NCBI GenBank assembly: GCA_910584375.1
Contig: CAJUAH010000003.1
Location: 124,001 to 188,000 of the forward strand
Reading direction: 5' to 3'
Source: an uncultured Acetatifactor sp.
Lineage (GTDB): Bacteria > Bacillota > Clostridia > Lachnospirales > Lachnospiraceae
Length of the DNA stretch: 64,000 bases
Each line of letters begins with the position of its first letter. Within the stretch, counting starts at the first letter, position 1. The notes under the pieces are model-generated. The model did no database searches and was not told where the DNA came from. It was given only the letters and a program-made list of their open reading frames with translations. The position numbers and the translations under genes are program-made. This document shows, piece after piece, positions 51,875 through 61,060 of this stretch.

Positions 51875-53338
51875 ATGTTCATAGAGACAAAAAGGCTGAT
51901 TATCCGCAGCTTGGTACCGGAGGACGCAGACTCCTATATAGAGATGGCCTGCGACGGCAGTCTGCAGGAAATCTTTGGGGACTGTACTGATTGCCGGGAA
52001 TGGATGGAGTCCTGGATAACGGAATCACAGGCACTGGACCGCAGAGATGACCCACGCGGAGAATATTTGGCCTATGCCGTCACAGAAAAGCAGAGCGGCG
52101 CCGTGCTGGGCAGTGTGGGCTGTTCATATTACGATGATCTGGATCAGATAGGGATCACTTTCTTTATCGACAGCGCCTGCCGAGGGAACGGCTACGCCTC
52201 TGAGGCAGTGAGCGCCTATGCAGGATATCTTTTTGCTCATTATGCCTCGAATCCGTGTGTTTCAGCGCATAGCGGTGATACCGGGCGTTCTGTCCGTCAG
52301 CTGATTGCCACTGTGCGGGAAGGCAATACCGCCTCCTGGAAAACTCTGGAGAAAGCAGGATTTATTCTGACAGAATCCAGGCTCTATCGGGATATCCATG
52401 ATGAGACGGAGTTACCGTACCGTTTTTATGTACTGCACAGCCACGGTCTGGACAGGGTTTTATCTCGTTGGGGACTACAGGACAGCAGCGCCGAACAGAT
52501 ATATGATACTGCCTGGCAGATCGGCAACAGCTATGTGCTGAAAGTATACCATGACCGGGGGATGCTTGAGCGCAATCTGAAGATGCTGCGCCTTTTATAC
52601 GAGCAGGACATTCCAGTGGCGCGTATCATACCCACGCATGATAACGAGCAATATGTATCCTGTGACGACGCTTATTATTTTCTGTCCGAAAAACTCCCCG
52701 GCAGCCAGATCACACAGATCGACGGCTCTATGGCCCGTTCCATGGGGGAGATCATCGCCCGGCTGCACGTGGCTTTCCGGAAATGCGAGCCTCTGGAGGC
52801 AACATGGGACAACAGCCTGTTGGACGAGATGAACGGTTGGGTGATGGAAAGTATGGAAAAAAGCCACTGGAAATATATCTCCAAAAAAGAATACCTGCAA
52901 ACCGTTTCAAAACTGGCTGCCATATATGATCTGTTGCCGGTACAGTTGATTCACAGAGATATCCATTTTGGCAACTTTTTGTTTGCGGACGGCGCTTTTT
53001 CCGGCTATATAGACTTCGATCTGAGCCAGCGCAATATACGGGTCTTTGACCTGTGTTACTTTGTGCTGGGACTGTTGTCGGAGGAGGAGAGTTTCATAAT
53101 TACAGAGGAAACCTGGTTTAATATTTTGGAGAATGTCTTTGACGGCTATGAGAGTATACAAAAACTCACGTCTGCGGAAAAGAAAGCCATTCCCTATGTG
53201 ATGGAATGTATCGAACTGCTCTTTGCCGCCTGGTTTGAAGACCAGAATGACGAATGCCTTGCCAAAAATGCCGTGAAAATCTGTGAATTTGTCATGCTTC
53301 ACAAAGATAAAATATGGAAATGCCTCCAGCTGCCCTAA
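51875..53338 (+). CDS. GNAT-APH fusion protein
   Basis: 487 residues. The N-terminal GNAT domain (about 1-180) starts MFIETKRLIIRSLVPEDADS and has FIDSACRGNGYASEAVSAYA as the acetyl-CoA loop. The C-terminal part (about 195-470) is an aminoglycoside-phosphotransferase-like kinase, with HRDIHFGNFLF (catalytic Asp about 361) and GYIDFDLSQRN (metal Asp about 380-382). The order matches the bifunctional AAC(6')-APH(2'') enzyme, but similarity in detail looks low. Substrate could be an aminoglycoside, another small amine or a metabolite. GGGGG precedes the ATG. Confidence 0.83.
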   Translation: MFIETKRLIIRSLVPEDADSYIEMACDGSLQEIFGDCTDCREWMESWITESQALDRRDDPRGEYLAYAVTEKQSGAVLGSVGCSYYDDLDQIGITFFIDSACRGNGYASEAVSAYAGYLFAHYASNPCVSAHSGDTGRSVRQLIATVREGNTASWKTLEKAGFILTESRLYRDIHDETELPYRFYVLHSHGLDRVLSRWGLQDSSAEQIYDTAWQIGNSYVLKVYHDRGMLERNLKMLRLLYEQDIPVARIIPTHDNEQYVSCDDAYYFLSEKLPGSQITQIDGSMARSMGEIIARLHVAFRKCEPLEATWDNSLLDEMNGWVMESMEKSHWKYISKKEYLQTVSKLAAIYDLLPVQLIHRDIHFGNFLFADGAFSGYIDFDLSQRNIRVFDLCYFVLGLLSEEESFIITEETWFNILENVFDGYESIQKLTSAEKKAIPYVMECIELLFAAWFEDQNDECLAKNAVKICEFVMLHKDKIWKCLQLP

Positions 53339-53411
53339 GCTCTGCGGTAGCCGGAGGCTCTCTATACGGATTGATAAAAAGGCGAATTGCGTAAGTATGC
53401 TACACTGCTTA

Positions 53412-53705
53412 TCAGACCAAATCGCTGACGCTTATCTGTTTGATAGACTTGATTTCTACCTTGGGCGCTGCGCTGTGCGCGAACTGCGTATAAATCTGTA
53501 CCGCGTACAGCTCCGTCTCCGGGTTAAGTACTACCGGATTACCGGTGCAAATAAAGATATAGTTGATGCCATTTACAAGCTGGCTCGCTACCGCCACCGG
53601 TTCAAAATGCATTCCCACACGATCTTTCATCGCGTACTCGAAAACTGCCTTTTCCTGCTCCCCTATCTCGGGATGTACCTGATATCCACCTGCTAAATCT
53701 GACAT
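53412..53705 (-). CDS. Cystatin (stefin)-like cysteine protease inhibitor
   Basis: 97 residues without signal peptide. The N-terminal LAGGYQVHPEI offers the glycine used by cystatins, AVFEYAMKDRVG fits the central helix, VAVASQLVNGINYIFIC contains QLVNG in the place of the QxVxG loop, and ELYAVQIYTQF fits the following strand. The length matches stefins (about 98 residues). Expected action is to plug the active site of papain-like proteases; being cytoplasmic, it may guard against an internal protease. The ATG at 53705 follows GGGGG; the frame to 53741 is an unlikely extension. Confidence 0.7.
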   Translation of the reverse strand: MSDLAGGYQVHPEIGEQEKAVFEYAMKDRVGMHFEPVAVASQLVNGINYIFICTGNPVVLNPETELYAVQIYTQFAHSAAPKVEIKSIKQISVSDLV

Positions 53706-53971
53706 ATTGTTTACCCCCTTTTTAAGTATTGTATCCCCCATTTTACACCAATCCTATCTTATATATTGGCATTTTATGCACACAATAACAGGGGAGCTTA
53801 TTCCGGTTTCGTCACATATTGCGCATAAAGTTTCCTTTGGGTTTAGAATGTATAAATTACGAATTTTCTGTGAAAACCTATTAAAATAATATAAAGCTAT
53901 AGATATTCTTAAAAAGGACATGTTATTATATGGAAACAGACTTTTACGAATAGAAGGATGGAGGTCGGGTC

Positions 53972-54676
53972 ATGGCGGCGTTTGTGGAATTTCAGAATGT
54001 GAGCAAAATATATCGGACAGGAGAAGTGTCCATACAGGCTCTTCAAGACGTGAATTTTCAGATACAGCAGGGGGAATTCTGTGTCATTGTGGGAGCATCC
54101 GGAGCTGGAAAGACTACTATCCTGAATATTCTGGGCGGCATGGATACCCTGACGGAAGGCAAAGTCCTTTTGGATGAGAAGGAGATTTCTGCCTACAGCA
54201 AAAGGGAACTTACCAGATACAGGCGGTATGACGTGGGATTTGTGTTTCAATTCTATAATCTGGTGCCCAACCTTACGGCGCAGGAGAATGTGGAGCTGGC
54301 GGCGCAGATCTGTACAGACCCGCTGGATGCGGCCCAGGTACTTACCGAAGTCGGCCTTGCAGACAGGAAAAAGAACTTTCCGGCCCAACTGTCCGGCGGC
54401 GAACAACAGAGAGTTGCCATCGCCCGCGCCCTGGCCAAAAACCCCAAGCTGCTGCTATGCGACGAACCCACGGGAGCGCTGGACTACAACACGGGCAAGG
54501 CTGTGTTGAAACTGCTACAGGATACATGCAGGGAAAAGGGCAAAACCGTTATTGTCATCACGCACAACCAGGCGCTGACCGCCATGGCCGACAGGATCAT
54601 AACCGTCAAGAGCGGCACTGTGGTCAGCATGGTTAAAAATGAACATATTGTGCGGGTGGAAGACATTGAATGGTGA
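53972..54676 (+). CDS. ABC ATPase (MacB/LolD-like)
   Basis: 234 residues. Walker A GASGAGKTTILNILGG (about 38-53), signature LSGGEQQRVAIARAL (about 140), Walker B LLLCDEPTGALD. These are the type VII (MacB/LolD/BceA) hallmarks. GGAGG precedes the ATG. It is paired with the large FtsX permease beginning 83 bp downstream. Confidence 0.9.
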   Translation: MAAFVEFQNVSKIYRTGEVSIQALQDVNFQIQQGEFCVIVGASGAGKTTILNILGGMDTLTEGKVLLDEKEISAYSKRELTRYRRYDVGFVFQFYNLVPNLTAQENVELAAQICTDPLDAAQVLTEVGLADRKKNFPAQLSGGEQQRVAIARALAKNPKLLLCDEPTGALDYNTGKAVLKLLQDTCREKGKTVIVITHNQALTAMADRIITVKSGTVVSMVKNEHIVRVEDIEW

Positions 54677-54759
54677 CTCGTGTCATGGCATAGCCGCCGT
54701 AGACGGTATCCGCCATGGGAAAACAGAGACAGAAAACTGTCAGGAAATGGGGAAATCAC

Positions 54760-57732
54760 ATGAAATCCATGATGAAAAAGACTACATTGCGGGAAATCCG
54801 TCAGAGTCTGGGACGCTATCTGGCCATCTTTGCCATCGTGGCATTGGGCGTAGGTTTTTTTGCCGGACTGAAGATCACAAAGACCGTTATGGTGGAGTCC
54901 GCGAACGATTATCTGCGGGAATATCAGCTTTTCGATTACCGGCTGCTGTCCACTCTGGGCTTTCAAGAAGAGGATGTGCAGTCCCTGCGGCAAAAAGAAT
55001 CTGTCCGGGCCGTGGAAGGCGCGGTGGAGGCAGATATCCTCTATCTGAATGATACAGGCAACGAGGGCGTGCTCAAGGCTCACACGCTGATGGAACAGAT
55101 CAACGGTCTGAAACTTCTGGCTGGAAGAATGCCTCAGTCTCCCTCGGAGTGTATTGTGGATTCCAACCGCTATGACGAGACGGCTCTGGGAGAAACGATT
55201 TTCCTCTCCGACAATAACACCCAGGACGATATGGACAAATTTGCCTACCGTGAATACACCATCGTGGGCGTTGCCCAGGCGTCCGCCTATATCCAGTTTG
55301 AGCGGGGAAACAGTTCTCTGGGCAACGGCCGTGTGGACGGATTTATGTACCTGCTGCCGGAAGGTTTTGCTGTGGATTACTATACAGATATCTATGTAAA
55401 ATTTGATATGGATGAGCCAATCTATTCCCAGCAGTATGACGCCTGCATGGAAAAGCAAAAACCTCTGTGGGAACAGTACTGCCGGGAACAGGGCGAGAGA
55501 AGGTACCTAGCCATAGTGGAGGAGGCGGAGACAAAACTGGCAGATGCCAGAGAGAAGTTAAGCGCCGAAAAAGCCGATGCGGAGCAGGACCTGGCAGATG
55601 CGGAACGACAACTGCTGGACGCCGAAACGGAAATCCTGGACGGAGAAACAAAATTGGCAGAAGGACAGCAACAGCTTGCCGATCACAAGTCCCGGGTAGA
55701 GCAGGAAGAGCAGAAACTGGCGGATGCAAAAGCCGCTCTTGAACAGCAAAAGGCTCAGCTTGCGCAGATCACACAGATACCGGCAGCCCGGAGTATCTCT
55801 CCTGAACAGGCCGCACTGTTGCAACAGCAACTGGAACTGGCGGAAAAGCAGATTTTGGACGGTGAGACCACGCTGTCGGAGGCCAAAAAGCAGATTGAGG
55901 AGGCGGAAACAGAGCTGGAAAAAACCCGACAGACGCTGGAAGACGCCAGAAAAGAACTGACTCAGGGACAGGAAGACTACAATAAAGCCAAAGCGGAATT
56001 TGAAGAGCAGATCGCAGAGGCCGAACAGGAGATCCTTCAGGCCCAGGCAGATATTGCCGCCATCAAAAAGCCCGAAACCTATGTGCTTGGCAGAGATACC
56101 AATGTGGGATACACACTATTTGAAAATGATTCCAGTATCGTCGAGGGAATTGCCAATGTGTTCCCGGTCTTTTTCTTTCTGGTGGCGGCGCTGGTCTGTA
56201 TGACTACCATGAATCGCATGGTGGAGGAGCAGCGTACCCAGATCGGTGTATTGAAAGCTCTGGGTTACGGAAACGGCAGCATCATGGGAAAATATCTGTT
56301 TTATTCGGGCAGCGCCGCTCTGGGAGGCTGTCTGGCCGGATATTTTCTGGGAATCTTTATCTTCCCTCTGGTGATCTGGCAGGCATATGGCATGATGTAC
56401 AGATTGGGAGATATTGTGTTTGTGTTTGACTGGAGCGCCGCGTTCCTTTGCCTGACAGCCTCCCTGCTTTGCTCCATGGGCACCACCTGGATCTCCTGCC
56501 GTCACGAGCTGAGAGCTCCGGCGGCGGGCCTGATGCGTCCCAAGTCCCCCAAGGCGGGCAAAAGAATTCTGTTGGAACGCGCGGGATTTATCTGGAACCG
56601 TTTGAAATTTCTGCATAAAGTATCGATCCGAAACATCGTCAGGTACAAGAAAAGACTGTTTATGATGGTTATGGGCATCAGCGGCTGTACGGCCCTCCTG
56701 GTGACCGGTTTTGGCGTGCGGGATTCCGTAACCGACATAGCCGACCGGCAATACGCTGAGATACAGACCTATCAGTTGAACGTGGCTCTGAGCGATGAAG
56801 AAGAAGAGGACGCTTATCAGGAATTGTATGACCTTATCGGCTCCTATGGTGGAACATACACCCGCGCCTTTGAGACAGCGCTGGATATGGTAAGCGCGGA
56901 GGGAATCAAATCCGTCAATCTGATCGTGGCGGAGAATCCGGCTCAATTTGAGGATTATATAGATCTGCATACTTCTTCCGGGGAAAAGCTCTCCTATCCC
57001 GGCGCAGGAGAAATTCTCATCTGCAACAAGCTGGCGGAGCAGTACCGCCTTAAAGCAGGGGATACCGTGCGCCTTGTGGATGAGGACAGAAGGGAGCTGT
57101 CCGCAGTTATAAGCGGCATCTGTGAAAACTATATCTTCAATTACGTATATATGAGCAGCGAAACTTATGAAAAGGCAATGGGCGATATCAGGTTCCAGAA
57201 CCTTTATGTCAATCTGCCGGAAGATATAGATGTACATGAGGCAGGCGCCGCTGCTATGAATGCGGAAAATGTATCCTCCGTACAGGTGAACGCGGATATG
57301 CTGGTACGTTTCTCCAGCATGATGAGCAGCATGAACTATATCGTATTCCTGGTGATCGGCTGCGCCGCGGCGCTGGCTTTTATCGTGCTTTACAACCTGA
57401 ACAATATCAATATCACCGAGCGTGTCCGGGAGATCGCCACCATCAAAGTGCTGGGATTCTACCGGGGTGAGACCTCCTCCTATGTCTTCCGGGAGAATAC
57501 GGTACTCACAGCCATGGGCTGCGCGCTGGGCCTTGTGCTGGGAAAGCTGCTGCACATCTATGTGATGCATGAAGTGAATATTGACATGATCTCCTTTGAC
57601 GTACATGTGACGTCCCTCAGCTATTTTCTCAGCGTCGTGCTCACTTTTGCCTTTACCTGGGTAGTCAATCGGATCATGGCTGTAAAACTGGACCGGATCA
57701 ATATGGCGGAATCCCTGAAGTCCGTGGATTAA
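54760..57732 (+). CDS. FtsX-type ABC permease with long coiled-coil domain
   Basis: 990 residues. The first helix (about 17-37: YLAIFAIVALGVGFFAGL) precedes an extracellular region (about 40-460) that includes a coiled coil of about 200 residues rich in E, Q, A, K and L (from AEEAE near 250 to 445). Three helices follow (about 470-590), then a second extracellular domain (about 650-850), then three helices at the end. Two FtsX domains flank it. The size and coiled coil resemble Firmicute export/adhesion ABC permeases. The ATG at 54760 (GGGG upstream) is preferred to one 15 codons earlier. It likely acts with the adjoining ATPase as a mechanotransmitter or exporter. Confidence 0.85.
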   Translation: MKSMMKKTTLREIRQSLGRYLAIFAIVALGVGFFAGLKITKTVMVESANDYLREYQLFDYRLLSTLGFQEEDVQSLRQKESVRAVEGAVEADILYLNDTGNEGVLKAHTLMEQINGLKLLAGRMPQSPSECIVDSNRYDETALGETIFLSDNNTQDDMDKFAYREYTIVGVAQASAYIQFERGNSSLGNGRVDGFMYLLPEGFAVDYYTDIYVKFDMDEPIYSQQYDACMEKQKPLWEQYCREQGERRYLAIVEEAETKLADAREKLSAEKADAEQDLADAERQLLDAETEILDGETKLAEGQQQLADHKSRVEQEEQKLADAKAALEQQKAQLAQITQIPAARSISPEQAALLQQQLELAEKQILDGETTLSEAKKQIEEAETELEKTRQTLEDARKELTQGQEDYNKAKAEFEEQIAEAEQEILQAQADIAAIKKPETYVLGRDTNVGYTLFENDSSIVEGIANVFPVFFFLVAALVCMTTMNRMVEEQRTQIGVLKALGYGNGSIMGKYLFYSGSAALGGCLAGYFLGIFIFPLVIWQAYGMMYRLGDIVFVFDWSAAFLCLTASLLCSMGTTWISCRHELRAPAAGLMRPKSPKAGKRILLERAGFIWNRLKFLHKVSIRNIVRYKKRLFMMVMGISGCTALLVTGFGVRDSVTDIADRQYAEIQTYQLNVALSDEEEEDAYQELYDLIGSYGGTYTRAFETALDMVSAEGIKSVNLIVAENPAQFEDYIDLHTSSGEKLSYPGAGEILICNKLAEQYRLKAGDTVRLVDEDRRELSAVISGICENYIFNYVYMSSETYEKAMGDIRFQNLYVNLPEDIDVHEAGAAAMNAENVSSVQVNADMLVRFSSMMSSMNYIVFLVIGCAAALAFIVLYNLNNINITERVREIATIKVLGFYRGETSSYVFRENTVLTAMGCALGLVLGKLLHIYVMHEVNIDMISFDVHVTSLSYFLSVVLTFAFTWVVNRIMAVKLDRINMAESLKSVD

Positions 57733-57833
57733 TCCCGCTTATCGTCCGCATTATTTCCGGTAAAACTTCGCAGGCAGATTTTCTATCGACGAAACGGAAG
57801 AAGGAGGCGATACGGTGGTATCGTTGACTCCGG

Positions 57834-59546
57834 TCAACCGATCAACACTTTCTTACCCTGAAACGCGAAACCATAACTGTGAATACGCTCTCTGGGAATA
57901 CCACGACCCTCAAGCTGCGCGGCATACTGCCTCTCTTCGATCTGCCTGTGAGCCTCCTGCACGGTATCTTTAAGCGTCGCCTCGTCCTCCGGATCGTGTA
58001 CCTTAAATTCCAGGATGATGACATCGTCCTCCGCCGGTTTCTTGGGCTCCAGCATTACGTCATACCTGCCGAACGAGCTTGCTCGTTCCATCCGCATTTC
58101 TCGGTTGGAAGTAATAATATATCTGCTCTGCAGATCCACGATCAGTCCCAGCACAAATCCGTGATAGAAACGCTCCGGCTCTTCTCCGGAAGGTTTCAGC
58201 CCTGTATCAAAATAGCTGAAGGTGTTCAGCGCCACCCGATTCATGTATGCGTTCATGGCTTTCAGGTCACCCTTTAACATTGACTTGATAAAATCGTTGT
58301 AGTCCGAATCCACACAGGAGAACCAATCGCGAACCATGTTGTAAAACATGATCTTCACTTCCCGATTGGTCAGGGTAAGTTCATATACCGGTTTTTCATC
58401 GTCCATGACATCCTGATAGCTCTCGTAGGAAAGAACTTTCAGATAACCGCTGGTTAAAAGAAAGCTCCACACCGCCGTCACATTTCCGTCTAGCCGATTA
58501 TATACAATCTGCTCATCTATCGCCGACCGAATATTCTCCCCATGGAGCAAGCTCTCAAATTGCTCTTTCAGTTTATTGTTCCCCTCGCGCAACAGTTTTC
58601 CCACCAGACTGTTTGAGCTGGTGTTGGCCCAGTATGGACCATATTTTCCCTTATCCAAAAAATTGATAATAGACCATGGATTATAAATGTCTTTATGCAG
58701 TCCAAATATAAAACCGTCATACCACAGTTTTACCCGTTCCTTTTCTTCTGGATAGCCACATTCATCCAGCGCGGCAAACACTTCCTCCTCCGTAAAACCA
58801 AATGAAGTGGCATATTTGTCAGATGTGGTAGTCACCACCTCAAGATTATTCAAATCAGAAAAAACAGACTCCTTGCTGACTCTTGTAATCCCGGTCATTA
58901 TTGCCCTTTCCAGCCAGGGATTGGTCTTAAAGGCAGAGTTAAACATGCTCCTGGTAAAACCCACCGCTTCACTCCAGAATCCGTTTACATAAGCCTCCTG
59001 CATGGGAGTGTCATACTCATCCAGCAAAATGATGACCTTTTTCCCATAATAGCGGTACAGAAATTCACACATTTTATGAATCGCCATGGCGGCCACTGTC
59101 TCCGGCATGTCACTGCGCACAGAGTCAAAAAATTGCCGTTCTGCCTCGCCCATCCAGTCGCAATCCCTTAAAAAGCGGTTTCGGGAATACAGATCCGTGA
59201 GCAGCCAGCAAATTCTCTCCTTTGTATCCGGGTAATTTCTCTCCTTCACATTGGCGAAGGTCAGGCTGATCACCGGATAAGTACCCTGCATCTCTCTGTA
59301 TTTTTTCTCTCTCCAGATAGAGAGTCCCTGAAACCACTCTCCCCTGTCTGCATAATCCACGGAGAAAAACTGCTCCAGCATACTCATATTAAGCGTCTTG
59401 CCAAACCTCCGGGGGCGGGTGATCAGCGTCACATCGTCTCCGCTCTCCCACCACTCTCGGATAAAATCGGTTTTATCCACATAAAGGCATCGGTTTGAAA
59501 TTATTTTTCCAAAATCCTGCAACCCTATCGCTACATTCCTTGCCAT
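57834..59546 (-). CDS. AAA-ATPase-like / PDDEXK nuclease protein, copy 2
   Basis: 570 residues, a close paralog of the copy at 44642-46336. RPRRFGKTLNMSMLEQFF is the Walker A variant, KVIILLDEYDTPM Walker B, and RYDVMLEPKKPAEDDVIILE followed by FKVH the nuclease core. Blocks such as NPWLERAIMTGITRVSKESV are nearly the same as in copy 1, showing relatively recent duplication or transfer. AAGGAG precedes the ATG. Confidence 0.85.
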   Translation of the reverse strand: MARNVAIGLQDFGKIISNRCLYVDKTDFIREWWESGDDVTLITRPRRFGKTLNMSMLEQFFSVDYADRGEWFQGLSIWREKKYREMQGTYPVISLTFANVKERNYPDTKERICWLLTDLYSRNRFLRDCDWMGEAERQFFDSVRSDMPETVAAMAIHKMCEFLYRYYGKKVIILLDEYDTPMQEAYVNGFWSEAVGFTRSMFNSAFKTNPWLERAIMTGITRVSKESVFSDLNNLEVVTTTSDKYATSFGFTEEEVFAALDECGYPEEKERVKLWYDGFIFGLHKDIYNPWSIINFLDKGKYGPYWANTSSNSLVGKLLREGNNKLKEQFESLLHGENIRSAIDEQIVYNRLDGNVTAVWSFLLTSGYLKVLSYESYQDVMDDEKPVYELTLTNREVKIMFYNMVRDWFSCVDSDYNDFIKSMLKGDLKAMNAYMNRVALNTFSYFDTGLKPSGEEPERFYHGFVLGLIVDLQSRYIITSNREMRMERASSFGRYDVMLEPKKPAEDDVIILEFKVHDPEDEATLKDTVQEAHRQIEERQYAAQLEGRGIPRERIHSYGFAFQGKKVLIG

Positions 59547-59653
59547 ACCCGTCTCCTTACTAAGCTACATCCATTCTGCTCTTATTTCAGACAATCCACC
59601 TGTAATCCCTCGCCTACACTTTTCGCCTGTAATATTTTGGCGCAACCTTTGTT

Positions 59654-60277
59654 TTATAATACGTCGTTCATACATCGGCGAAACTCTCCAAAGCTTGTAG
59701 TATTAGGCGCTGCCATATACCATTTTTTCAAAGTCTCGCCGTCCTGTTCCTCCTCTATCCGTCTGCGAATGTCCTCCGGGATTTCCCCCAAGAGCTCTAA
59801 AAAAGTATATATCACCTGCCGCTTTTCCTCTATTTTTCCTTCTATTTTTCCCTCAGCTTTACCCTCAGCCCTGCCAATCGTGATCCCGGCCTCCCTGCCG
59901 TCCTCATATGCCTCTTCCCGTTCCACTTCAACCGCGTCGTCATAGTTCCACTGCGTATACAGCATATTTACCACCTCCGACCCATGCTCTCTCATAAACT
60001 CTGCCATGATCCCTTCCGCCCTGCAGTCCTTGACCGCCTGTGTGATGGCGGTGTCCCGGGTCCACCCTGTGGTCAGATACTCCTTGATCCGCTGGATAAA
60101 CCAGGAATACTCGTACATCGGACGACACTCTTTAAGCAGCTTATGTCCCGACGGCAGATTGATATTGATCACTTTCACATCCAATTCTAACATAGGATGC
60201 TCCGTTTTTTCAAGAAAAGCGTCGGAAAGCCGCAATATTTTTTCCGGCGGGTAAGGAGCATCGCCATTGCAAAACAA
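59654..60277 (-). pseudogene. Rpn family nuclease, 5'-truncated
   Basis: 207 residues from a TTG, reading FCNGDAPYPPEKILRLSDAF and then ELDVKVININLPSGHKLLKE, which matches the second half of Rpn/PD-(D/E)XK transposase-like proteins. The N-terminal catalytic part of about 120 residues is absent; upstream lies the promoter of a two-component system. A charged, repeated AEGKAEGKIEGKIEEK helix lies at about 140-156. It is a decayed member of the family that includes the intact copy at 8353-9459. Confidence 0.7.
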
Positions 60278-60279
60278 AC

Positions 60280-60324
60280 GCTTACATTTTTGTAAGCAAA
60301 TATTTTCACAAAATCATGTATAAT
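60280..60324 (+). promoter_or_regulatory. Promoter of the two-component operon with inverted repeat
   Basis: Inverted repeat GCTTACA-TTTT-TGTAAGC (60280-60297) lies where the -35 would be, and TATAAT is at 60319-60324. No good -35 is present, suggesting activation by the regulator itself. Confidence 0.55.
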
Positions 60325-60368
60325 ATACACAGAAAACTCTGCCTGTGGTATGAAGGGAGGTATTTTGC

Positions 60369-61055
60369 ATGCAAAAGCTCTTACTGCTTGAAGATGACGT
60401 CAGCCTGATCGATGGCCTGACCTACTCTTTGGTAAAAAACGGATTTGAAGTGAAAGTGGCGAGAACCGTAGCGGAGGCGGAACGGTTGATCGCGGGCCAT
60501 ATTTGTTTCGACCTTTTTCTGTTTGATGTGACACTGCCGGACGGAAACGGATTTACGCTGTGCGAAAAACTCCGCTCATCCGGCACTCAGACCCCGATCA
60601 TCTTTTTGACGGCGTCCGATGAGGAGACCAATGTGATCCGGGGTCTTGACTGCGGGGGTGACGATTATATCACCAAACCTTTTAAGTTAGGAGAACTGTG
60701 TTCCCGTATCCGGGCCTTGCTGCGCCGCAGCAGTTGCGCAGATACAGGGAACAAAGTCCTTACCTCCGAAGAGCTGTCCGTATATCTGGCAGAGGGCCGG
60801 GTACTGCTGCGCGGGGAGACCCTGGAACTCACCGGAGCAGAATACCGCCTTCTCTGCCTGTTGCTGGGAAATAAGGGGAGGATTCTCACCCGCAGCATGA
60901 TTCTGGACAAGCTCTGGGACGGCGCCGGCAACTTTGTGGATGACAACACACTGTCCGTATATATACACCGTCTCCGGGAAAAGTTGGAGAAAGACCCGTC
61001 CCAACCGGAACATCTAAAGACAGTCCGGGGCATCGGCTATCAGTGGAAGGAGTGA
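60369..61055 (+). CDS. OmpR family response regulator
   Basis: 228 residues. Receiver domain (about 1-115) with acidic pocket LLEDDVSL, phosphorylation site FDVTLPDGNG and conserved Lys in YITKPFKLG. The C-terminal winged helix (about 130-227) has LDKLWDG and VRGIGYQWK. AGGGAGG precedes the ATG. It overlaps the kinase gene region and should control the ABC genes downstream. Confidence 0.92.
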   Translation: MQKLLLLEDDVSLIDGLTYSLVKNGFEVKVARTVAEAERLIAGHICFDLFLFDVTLPDGNGFTLCEKLRSSGTQTPIIFLTASDEETNVIRGLDCGGDDYITKPFKLGELCSRIRALLRRSSCADTGNKVLTSEELSVYLAEGRVLLRGETLELTGAEYRLLCLLLGNKGRILTRSMILDKLWDGAGNFVDDNTLSVYIHRLREKLEKDPSQPEHLKTVRGIGYQWKE

Positions 61056-61060
61056 ACGGA

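Noticed and set aside
44642..59546. Insertion sequence or composite transposon bounded by the two AAA/PDDEXK genes.
   Set aside because: No terminal inverted repeats or target duplications seen around either copy, and no recognisable transposase.
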